NCBI GenBank assembly: GCA_937931765.1
Contig: CALHAO010000250.1
Coordinates: 1 to 8,453, forward strand
Length of the DNA: 8,453 bases
Reading direction: 5' to 3'
From: an uncultured Thiotrichaceae bacterium
GTDB taxonomy: Bacteria > Pseudomonadota > Gammaproteobacteria > Thiotrichales > Thiotrichaceae
Positions 1 through 6,614 of the stretch are shown here, piece after piece (the first letter of the stretch is position 1; every line of letters starts with the position of its first letter). Position numbers and translations under genes: made by a program. The notes beneath the pieces were generated by a model. That model saw only the letters and a list, made by a program, of their open reading frames with translations, was not told the origin of the DNA and searched no databases.

Positions 1-138
1 AGCTATGATGACCAACGCCCTTTGATCGGCCATAATATTAACTCCGGCACTAAAATTCAGGATGTACTGTTCGATTGGGAAATTGTCGGGCATTATCGCT
101 ATTTTCCAGAGCCTGTGCAGAAGACTGCGATGCAGTAA
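1..138 (+). CDS. C-terminal end of an unrecognised protein (5' truncated by window edge)
   Basis: The frame starting at base 1 is open for 45 codons and ends at a TAA. The visible tail is moderately charged and aromatic-rich (for example the stretch DWEIVGHYRYFPEP near its end) with no membrane segment, cysteine or motif that I recognise. The lack of stops up to the window edge and its position 79 bases before the next gene on the same strand make it a plausible real gene end. I cannot assign a family or function. Nothing resembling a strong GC-rich hairpin plus T-run follows it, so read-through into the ABC-like gene is possible. Confidence 0.6.
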   Translation, partial: SYDDQRPLIGHNINSGTKIQDVLFDWEIVGHYRYFPEPVQKTAMQ

Positions 139-203
139 AAGTAACCTTATTGCCTAATACCTCTGCAGAAATGAATGTTTTAAGCTAGATTAGTAGTGGG
201 GGC

Positions 204-209
204 AAGGGA
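204..209 (+). promoter_or_regulatory. Probable ribosome binding site of the ABC-like gene
   Basis: AAGGGA lies 8 bases before the ATG at 218 and supports that start. A second purine run (GAGG, 212-215) is only 2 bases from the ATG and is too close to be the main site. Confidence 0.5.
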
Positions 210-217
210 ACGAGGTT

Positions 218-3200
218 ATGCATAAAAATTTATTCGGGTTTATCTGGCACTATAGTAAAAAACAACAAATAACCGCATTACTTCTGACGGTTAGTTCTTT
301 TCCTTTTCTCTATTTTTCCTTCGACTTACCCAAAACTATTATCAATCGTGCTATTCCCGGTAACGCAGGAGGAAGTAGCGCCAGCCAAATGGATATTGAG
401 TTATTTGGATATAACTTCAGCGAGTTGCTGGGTTTTCAAATGGCGCAAGTGCCTTATCTATTTTTATTATGCGCTATTTTATTAATACTCATATTGATTA
501 ATGGCGCGTTTAAAATGCGCATTAATACCTATAAAGGCATTATGGCGGAACGTTTGTTACGCCGCTTGCGTTATATGCTGATGGAACGCACTCTGCGCTT
601 CCCACTACCCCAGTTTCAGAAAACTGCCCCCAGCGAAGTGGTCACGATGGTGACTGCCGAAGTAGAACCCTTAGGTGGTTTTTTTGGCGATGCTTTTGTG
701 CTGGTAGCGTTTCAGGGCGGTACGTTTCTAACCATTATTTTGTTCATGTTTATGCAAAGCCCACTGATTGGTTTTGCCGCGCTGGCCTTAGTTCCGTTAC
801 AAGGCTATATCATCCCCCGCCTGCAGAAAAAAATTAACCAGCTACAAAAAAAGCGTACCCAGAAAGTGCGCCTGTTATCCAACCAGATCGGAGAAACCGT
901 CAGTAATATTCAGGAAATTCGGGCACAAAACCAGAACATACGAGTTATGGCAACACTCAGCCAGCAACTTGGGCAAATATTCTGGATCAGGCTGGAGATC
1001 TATAAACGCAAATTTTTTATGAAGTTTGTTAACAACTTCATCACCCAGCTTACCCCGCTGTTATTTTACTCCATTGGTGGCTTGCTGGCGATTACAGGGC
1101 ATTTGAGCATTGGTGCGCTGGTGGCTGCATTGGCTGCTTACAAAGACATGAGCGCTTCGTGGAAGGAACTGCTGGGCTATTACAACCGCATGTCAGATGC
1201 ACGTATTAAATATGATCAGCTGACCGGGCAGTTCGCTCCCAAGGACATGTTGGATAAAACATTATTTACTGATTCTGAATCGCCCAAACACCTCACCGGA
1301 GTGATTAAGGCAACAGGACTGACCTGGGCTGATGAAGATGGCTTTAAGGCACTGGATGGCGCTTCTTTCCGCTTAGCAACAGGCACAACGACTGCCATAC
1401 TGGGTAATAATGGTATTTCACGCACTGTCTTAGCTCAATTATTGAGCCGGGTATTACTCCCCAGTGAAGGCAAGTTAATGGTAGGTGATAACGATATGTC
1501 GACCTTGCCTGCCAGTCTGGTAGGTAGCCGCATTGGCCTGCTCACGCCTGAGCCTGCTATCTTTAATTGCAGCATTATGGACAACCTGATCCTGGGATTG
1601 AAAACCCGACCACCACAGGAAATAGAAGAGCTAGCCAATAGCGAGCACCCAGATATATCGGATGAAAAATTAGCTGAAAAATCCGAATCATTGGCATCCG
1701 GCAATAGCCCTCACGATCCGGAACTCAACTGGATTAACTATAAAGAAGCTCAGGTCACTGATCAGGAAGCACTACTTGAAAAAATCATGCATCTGCTACA
1801 ACAGGTGGAGTTAAATGAAGACATGTATCAACTGGGCTTAAACCAACTTATTGACCAGGAGACCCACTCTGAAGTAACCAGCCAGGTGTTAATAGCCCGC
1901 AGTAAAGTCCATGAAAAACTAGCGGAGCAGGGTCTGGATGATATGGTGCAAGGTTATAATTTCAACCAGTACAACACCTATACCTCTGTAGCGACTAACA
2001 TTCTGTGTGGTCAGCCAGTCGATGACAGTTTTTCGGCTGACAACCTTGCCCATCACCCGCTGATACTTGAATTACTGGAGAGTCACCAGCTGACAGAAAC
2101 CTTTTTTGAGATCGGGCTGCATGCTGCAGAACTGATGCTGGATTTATTCAGTGGCATACCTGAAGGCCACCCTATTTTTGATCAATACCGCTTTATTGAT
2201 AGCGATAAATTACCTGTTATTCGCAACATAGTACAACGTGCACAGCAGCAAGGTAGCCAACAAAAAAAATCCAAACCACTACCACCCGAAGACTATCAGC
2301 TATTGCTAGGCATCACCTTTCAACTCACTGTCGAACAACACCGCCTGGGGTTAATTGATCGTCCGCTACAGCAAAAACTGATTCAGTTACGCAAAAGCCT
2401 GCGTCGGTCTCATCCGGAAATTTTTGCCGCGAATGGTGCAGTTAATCCTTATGACACCACTAAATACAACCCTGGCCTCAGTATTTTAGATAATATTCTG
2501 TTTGGACGCATCGCAGAAGAACGCTCTGGTGCTAAAAAGCATGTTTATGCCGTCATTAAAGACTTAGTGACAGAATTAAATATACGCCGTCCCATTATTC
2601 AAATTGCCTTAGGTTCTGATGCAGGTATCAACGGCAGCCGCCTGTCAGGCACCCAAAAACAAAAACTCTCAGTCGCCAGAACGCTGCTAAAACAACCAGA
2701 TATTTTAATCGCTAATGAACCAATGAGCCTGCTCGCAGTGGAGCAAAAAGAACAAATCACCCGCAATATTCGCCAACTCCTGCCCGAAACGACGCAGATA
2801 TGGCTAACAGACTCGGTCATGCCAGCGGGCATACATTTCGACCAAACTTTGGTACTTGAATCAGGACGAATCAAACCTATTAAAACCTCAGATAAAACAG
2901 CTAAACCCATTGATAACGCTGATGCTACTTTAGAGCCAGAGGCTAATACGAAATCTGACAATACCCTGATTAATGAAGTCAGGGCTTTACAGGCACTGCC
3001 ACTATTTTCGAGTTTAGATAATTCACAATTGAAATTGCTCGCCTTTACCAGTCAACGCACTCACTACTCGCCCGGTGAAATGCTCATGCAGCAAGGCGAA
3101 GAAGGTGAGACAGCCCACATTATTCTAAGTGGGCAGGTAGAAGTATTTATAGACACGCCCGATGGCGAAGAAATTCTAACCATCCTGGATAAAAATAAAT

Positions 3201-3400
3201 TTGTCGGTGAACTGGCGCTCATTTGCTCAACAAAACGTACAGCCAGTATCCGTGCTAAAAAAGAGACCGTCACCTTACAAATAAGCCGGGAAGCATTCAG
3301 CGAAATCGCCCACCAGGATGCAAACTTTGCTTATCAATTGGTACGTCAACTGGGGCAACGCCTGGTTCATACGACAGAAGAGCTGAATAAACACGCGTAA
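218..3400 (+). CDS. ABC exporter-like protein with degenerate, insertion-split ATPase domain and C-terminal cyclic-nucleotide-binding domain
   Basis: This is an inner-membrane protein of 1060 residues, against about 580-600 for an ordinary half-transporter. Residues 1-330 form an exporter-type membrane domain, with hydrophobic segments near 17-38, 79-97, 152-179, 182-200 and 272-308. A nucleotide-binding domain starts near residue 358. Its Walker A is GNNGISRT (396-403), with Lys replaced by Arg402 and a Gly by Ser401. The Q-loop Gln is replaced (LLTPEPAIF, 441-449). The signature is LSGTQ (809-813), Walker B reads LIANEP with Asp replaced by Asn833, and the H-loop His is absent (WLTDS, 862-866). 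About 300 extra residues separate Q-loop and signature. Residues 923-1055 are a CNB domain with phosphate-cassette residues Gly997, Glu998 and Arg1007. I infer a weak or non-hydrolysing transporter, or a ligand-gated membrane sensor; the substrate is unknown. The next gene also carries a CNB domain. Confidence 0.85.
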   Translation: MHKNLFGFIWHYSKKQQITALLLTVSSFPFLYFSFDLPKTIINRAIPGNAGGSSASQMDIELFGYNFSELLGFQMAQVPYLFLLCAILLILILINGAFKMRINTYKGIMAERLLRRLRYMLMERTLRFPLPQFQKTAPSEVVTMVTAEVEPLGGFFGDAFVLVAFQGGTFLTIILFMFMQSPLIGFAALALVPLQGYIIPRLQKKINQLQKKRTQKVRLLSNQIGETVSNIQEIRAQNQNIRVMATLSQQLGQIFWIRLEIYKRKFFMKFVNNFITQLTPLLFYSIGGLLAITGHLSIGALVAALAAYKDMSASWKELLGYYNRMSDARIKYDQLTGQFAPKDMLDKTLFTDSESPKHLTGVIKATGLTWADEDGFKALDGASFRLATGTTTAILGNNGISRTVLAQLLSRVLLPSEGKLMVGDNDMSTLPASLVGSRIGLLTPEPAIFNCSIMDNLILGLKTRPPQEIEELANSEHPDISDEKLAEKSESLASGNSPHDPELNWINYKEAQVTDQEALLEKIMHLLQQVELNEDMYQLGLNQLIDQETHSEVTSQVLIARSKVHEKLAEQGLDDMVQGYNFNQYNTYTSVATNILCGQPVDDSFSADNLAHHPLILELLESHQLTETFFEIGLHAAELMLDLFSGIPEGHPIFDQYRFIDSDKLPVIRNIVQRAQQQGSQQKKSKPLPPEDYQLLLGITFQLTVEQHRLGLIDRPLQQKLIQLRKSLRRSHPEIFAANGAVNPYDTTKYNPGLSILDNILFGRIAEERSGAKKHVYAVIKDLVTELNIRRPIIQIALGSDAGINGSRLSGTQKQKLSVARTLLKQPDILIANEPMSLLAVEQKEQITRNIRQLLPETTQIWLTDSVMPAGIHFDQTLVLESGRIKPIKTSDKTAKPIDNADATLEPEANTKSDNTLINEVRALQALPLFSSLDNSQLKLLAFTSQRTHYSPGEMLMQQGEEGETAHIILSGQVEVFIDTPDGEEILTILDKNKFVGELALICSTKRTASIRAKKETVTLQISREAFSEIAHQDANFAYQLVRQLGQRLVHTTEELNKHA

Positions 3401-3558
3401 AAATAGAAATTACTTTTCAATAAAAACTATATTTCTAATAATAATCAACGTAAATTTTCTCATCACTACAAATAGCAGACCGCCTAATTCAATTTATTTT
3501 CTATAACTGCTTATTCTAGCCTACACTTGTTTATATTTTATAATATAAGGAGACCTCA
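3401..3558 (+). promoter_or_regulatory. AT-rich spacer, possible promoter/leader of the flavoprotein gene
   Basis: This 158-base non-coding gap is strongly AT-rich. It holds weak sigma70-like candidates such as TTCAAT (3488-3493) with TATTCT (3512-3517) at 18-base spacing, and a lone TATAAC (3502-3507). A perfect TATAAT (3539-3544) sits directly against the ribosome binding site, so transcription from it would start inside or beyond that site. I see no GC-rich terminator hairpin. The gap suggests that the flavoprotein gene can have its own promoter, but no single site is convincing. Confidence 0.3.
3547..3553 (+). promoter_or_regulatory. Strong ribosome binding site that decides a GTG start
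   Basis: AAGGAGA, a near-perfect Shine-Dalgarno sequence, lies 5 bases before GTG at 3559-3561. The protein then begins MANKKVIIIGGVAGG, the normal N-terminus of a flavin disulfide reductase, where the dinucleotide-binding strand starts within the first residues. This supports GTG as the true start. Confidence 0.85.
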
Positions 3559-5967
3559 GTGGCTAATAAAAAAGTAATTATTATTGGTGGTGTTGCCGGT
3601 GGTGCTTCCTGTGCAACCCGTTTACGCAGACACAGTGAAGAGATTGATATTATCTTATTGGAACGTGGGCCACATGTTTCCTTTGCCAATTGCGGCCTCC
3701 CCTATTTTATCGGCGGCGTTATAGAAGAAGAACAATCTCTGTTTCTGGCGAATGTCGATATGTTCCGTGAACGTTTCCGCATCGATGCCCGAGTGCATGC
3801 TGAAGTCACCACGATTGACCCTCAAGCTAAAACCATCACTGTCACCAATCATACTGATGGCTCAGAATACACAGAAAACTATGACACACTGGTACTAGCA
3901 CCAGGAGCAAAACCCATTCGCCCACCACTACCGGGTATTGATGAGGCAGGCATATTCTCACTAAGAAATGTGCCGGATAGCCTACAGATAAAAAACTGGA
4001 TTCAGCAACATCAGGTTAAACGTGCGGTGGTGGTCGGCGGTGGCTTCATTGGCTTGGAAATGGTAGAAAATCTGGTGCATCTGGGCATTCATACCACCTT
4101 AGTTGAACGTGATAGCCAGATCCTTCCGCCGCTCGACCCTGAAATGACCATACCACTGCGTAACAACCTGCAACAACGCGGTGTCGCCATGTATCTCGGT
4201 GAAACTGTAACGGCCTTTGAGCATGATGATAATCACCTTCAGGTGAAAACGGAAAGCGGCAAAGCATTAACTGCTGAACTGGTTATTCTCTCCATTGGTG
4301 TTGCCCCGGAAAATGGCCTGGCACACTCAGCAGAACTGGATCTTGGCCCCAGAGGTCACATTGTTGTTAACCGGAATTTACGCAGCAGCGACCCGCATAT
4401 CTATGCCATTGGTGACTGTATTGAAGTACGGAATGTGGTATCAGGCACAAAAACAGCCCTGCCACTAGCAGGCCCGGCCAACCGTCAGGGCCGTATTGTC
4501 GCCGATATGATTGCCGGACGCGGGCGCTTCTTCCGGGGCGTACAAGGCACAGCAATTTGTGGGTTATTTAAGCTAACCGCTGCGGCAACCGGCCTCAATG
4601 AAAAGGTTTTACAGCAGCAAGATCACATTGAATACAGCGCTGTCTATGCCCACCCGAATAATCATGTCGGCTATTACCCCGGCGCAAAACCAATATTCAC
4701 TAAACTACTGTTCGATAAAAATGACGGGCGAATCCTGGGCGCTCAGGCAGTGGGTGAAGCAGGTGTTGACCGACGTATTGATGTCATTGCTATGGCCATT
4801 CAGATGAAGGCGACGGTGTTCGACCTGGAAGAAGCCGAACTGTGTTACGCGCCACAATATGGTGCAGCCAAAGATCCGGTGAATGTGATCGGCATGATTG
4901 CCGCCAATGAAATGCGTGGCGATCTGACCATCACCCACTGGGAAGCTATGGGCACAAATCAGGCGGTAGTACTGGATGTACGCGAAGCTGACGAAGTCGC
5001 AGCACGTGCTTTGCCGGACGCTATTCATATTCCATTGGATCAACTACGTGAACGCCAGGATGAATTACCCAAAGACCGGGATATCCATGTGTCCTGTGCG
5101 GTTGGAGCACGTGCTTATAATGCGGTGCGCTTGTTACATAATCTGGGCTATCGCTCCAGCCTGCTGTCTGGTGGTGAGAAAACCTTTGCTCACTTACGCC
5201 ATAGCCAATCGGAAAATCAAGCCGTTGAAGCTGACCGTGAAAAAATGGACTTCCTGTTATCCTGGGAAGTCATGCGTGAAAATCTGGCGCAACATGAGCA
5301 AGAGCTTGATCAATTACTCGCCTTACTGAAAAACCCCAAAGTTTTCTACAGTCTGCCGATAGAGAATATCTCCCAGGCTTTTAAACGCATGGATACCCTG
5401 CCTGTTGAGGTAGATGACATTGTGATGGATCAGGGCGACAAAGGGGATTACTTCTACATCATTCAGGCAGGCACAGCAGAAGTCTGGCAGCAGGGTTTGT
5501 ATGACAGTGCACAGCAGAAGGTAGCTGAATTACAGGCAGGTCATCATTTTGGTGAAGAAGCATTAGTTACTGGTGGAACCCGCAATGCCACGGTGAAAAT
5601 GACCAGCGCAGGCACGCTATTACGCCTTGCCAGTGCAGATTTCCAAGCACTTATTTCTCAGGCCAGTATTGAAGAAGTTGAAGCAGCCACCGTTCAAAAA
5701 CTCGCAGCGGAGGATCATCAGATTCTGGATGTGCGTTATGAGGAAGAATATGACGATGAGCATATTCCAGGCGTTCAGTTAATCCCACTGCCGGAATTGC
5801 GGAACCGTTTACAGGAGCTGAAGCCTGAGCAGAAATACATTACCTGCTGTCATTCGGGTAAACGTAGTGCGGTAGCAGCTATGTTATTACACCAGAATAG
5901 TTTTCAGGCCATATCATTACAAAACGGCATCAGGGAGTGGCCTTATGAGTTAGTGTCAGAGTATTAA
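3559..5967 (+). CDS. CoA-disulfide/persulfide reductase fused to rhodanese, cyclic-nucleotide-binding and second rhodanese domains
   Basis: This is a cytoplasmic flavoprotein of 802 residues. Residues 1-450 match the CoA-disulfide reductase family: FAD-binding GGVAGGASCATR (10-21), the single redox cysteine Cys45 in SFANCGLPYFIGG, a second dinucleotide site VVVGGGFIGLE (157-167), FAD motif AIGDC (283-287), and family tyrosines at 372-373 (GYYPGAKP) and 430 (CYAPQYGAAKDP). Rhodanese 1 (about 456-545) has loop CAVGAR with Cys513. A CNB domain (about 592-705) has FGEEAL (664-669) and Arg675. Rhodanese 2 (about 712-802) has loop CHSGKR with Cys764. Reductases ending after one rhodanese are known (CoADR-RHD; the Shewanella NADH-dependent persulfide reductase). 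By analogy it should use NAD(P)H to reduce CoA disulfide or persulfides, releasing sulfide. The extra CNB-rhodanese tail is unusual and suggests ligand control. It begins with GTG. Confidence 0.92.
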   Translation: MANKKVIIIGGVAGGASCATRLRRHSEEIDIILLERGPHVSFANCGLPYFIGGVIEEEQSLFLANVDMFRERFRIDARVHAEVTTIDPQAKTITVTNHTDGSEYTENYDTLVLAPGAKPIRPPLPGIDEAGIFSLRNVPDSLQIKNWIQQHQVKRAVVVGGGFIGLEMVENLVHLGIHTTLVERDSQILPPLDPEMTIPLRNNLQQRGVAMYLGETVTAFEHDDNHLQVKTESGKALTAELVILSIGVAPENGLAHSAELDLGPRGHIVVNRNLRSSDPHIYAIGDCIEVRNVVSGTKTALPLAGPANRQGRIVADMIAGRGRFFRGVQGTAICGLFKLTAAATGLNEKVLQQQDHIEYSAVYAHPNNHVGYYPGAKPIFTKLLFDKNDGRILGAQAVGEAGVDRRIDVIAMAIQMKATVFDLEEAELCYAPQYGAAKDPVNVIGMIAANEMRGDLTITHWEAMGTNQAVVLDVREADEVAARALPDAIHIPLDQLRERQDELPKDRDIHVSCAVGARAYNAVRLLHNLGYRSSLLSGGEKTFAHLRHSQSENQAVEADREKMDFLLSWEVMRENLAQHEQELDQLLALLKNPKVFYSLPIENISQAFKRMDTLPVEVDDIVMDQGDKGDYFYIIQAGTAEVWQQGLYDSAQQKVAELQAGHHFGEEALVTGGTRNATVKMTSAGTLLRLASADFQALISQASIEEVEAATVQKLAAEDHQILDVRYEEEYDDEHIPGVQLIPLPELRNRLQELKPEQKYITCCHSGKRSAVAAMLLHQNSFQAISLQNGIREWPYELVSEY

Positions 5968-6008
5968 TTATAATATTATGATGTGCATTTATAGTGGAAC
6001 AGTGATCA

Positions 6009-6614
6009 ATGGCTCAGCAACAGACACCCGATAATTCAGAAATACCAGACACGCTAAGTGCGCTTGCACAAGTGGTGCACGATAACCGTGAGACAATGAC
6101 GGCTTTCAATCAGGCGATGCATGAACGCGGCGAGCTTAGCTTGCGCATTGCCCGCCGCACAACTCAAATCATCCGCGTCGGTGTATTAGGTATGTTAGTC
6201 ATAAATGCCGTCCTGTTTTTTCTGGTTTACACCTTATCAACGCGTATCGGTAATATGACCGATAGCGTCGTCACCCTATCTGGCAGGCTAAATAATATCG
6301 ACAGTAATTTTTCTTCCATGACGCAAAGCGTGCAACAAATGGCTGAGTCCGTAAACACTATGAATACTAATATGGCTGGCATGCGTGAAGACATGACCTC
6401 GCTCCCAGCTATGGCCAGCTCTGTTAATGAGCTAAACACACATATTCTGGGCATCAATGGTTACATGGGAGGCATGTACAATACTATGTACAAACTTCAG
6501 CAGGATACCGGCCAAATTAATTATCAATTGGGCATTATGAACAGTCAGGTAGGTGCAATGGTAAAAGATGTTGATACCATGTCAGGCCCGATGAAAATGA
6601 TGCCCTTCAATTAA
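6009..6614 (+). CDS. Single-pass membrane protein with a methionine-cored periplasmic coiled coil (unknown function)
   Basis: The protein has 201 residues and no family I recognise. Residues 1-55 are polar and end in a basic stretch (Arg46, 49, 50, 56). One membrane helix follows at about 57-76. The positive-inside rule places the N-terminus in the cytoplasm and the long C-terminal part in the periplasm. Residues 87-198 show regular hydrophobic heptads with Met at 104, 111, 118 and 125, and again at 153 and 160. The whole protein has 21 Met and no Cys. The gene starts 41 bases after the flavoprotein with only a weak ribosome site (GTGGA, 5994-5998), so co-transcription or translational dependence is plausible. 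It could be a scaffold, a membrane-tethered sensor or a metal-binding protein; none is proven. Annotation on coiled-coil similarity alone would be unsafe. Confidence 0.82.
   Translation: MAQQQTPDNSEIPDTLSALAQVVHDNRETMTAFNQAMHERGELSLRIARRTTQIIRVGVLGMLVINAVLFFLVYTLSTRIGNMTDSVVTLSGRLNNIDSNFSSMTQSVQQMAESVNTMNTNMAGMREDMTSLPAMASSVNELNTHILGINGYMGGMYNTMYKLQQDTGQINYQLGIMNSQVGAMVKDVDTMSGPMKMMPFN
6611..6614. other. Overlapping convergent stop codons (shared TTAA)
   Basis: The plus-strand coiled-coil gene ends with TAA at 6612-6614, and the minus-strand hydrolase ends with TAA read from 6613-6611. Both stops lie in the palindrome TTAA, so no spacer exists for an ordinary bidirectional terminator between the genes. 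Confidence 0.9.

Noticed and set aside
1216..1704. Minus-strand open frames inside the ABC-like gene
   Set aside because: They lie opposite a well-supported coding frame, lack recognisable domains, and their composition looks like the reverse of coding sequence.
3401..3470. Intrinsic terminator after the ABC-like gene
   Set aside because: The sequence has A- and T-rich runs but no GC-containing inverted repeat capable of a stable stem.
3539..3544. Perfect TATAAT as a -10 promoter element for the flavoprotein gene
   Set aside because: It is only two bases before the Shine-Dalgarno sequence, no -35-like hexamer lies at 16-18 bases upstream, and the region is AT-rich enough to give it by chance.
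4976..5329. 117-codon plus-strand open frame inside the flavoprotein gene
   Set aside because: It lies wholly within the rhodanese 1 and linker coding region in another frame, and its product shows no domain.
5969..5974. TATAAT just after the flavoprotein stop as a promoter for the coiled-coil gene
   Set aside because: The hexamer at the right distance upstream (TGAGTT) is a poor -35 match and lies in coding sequence; the AT-rich gap explains it.
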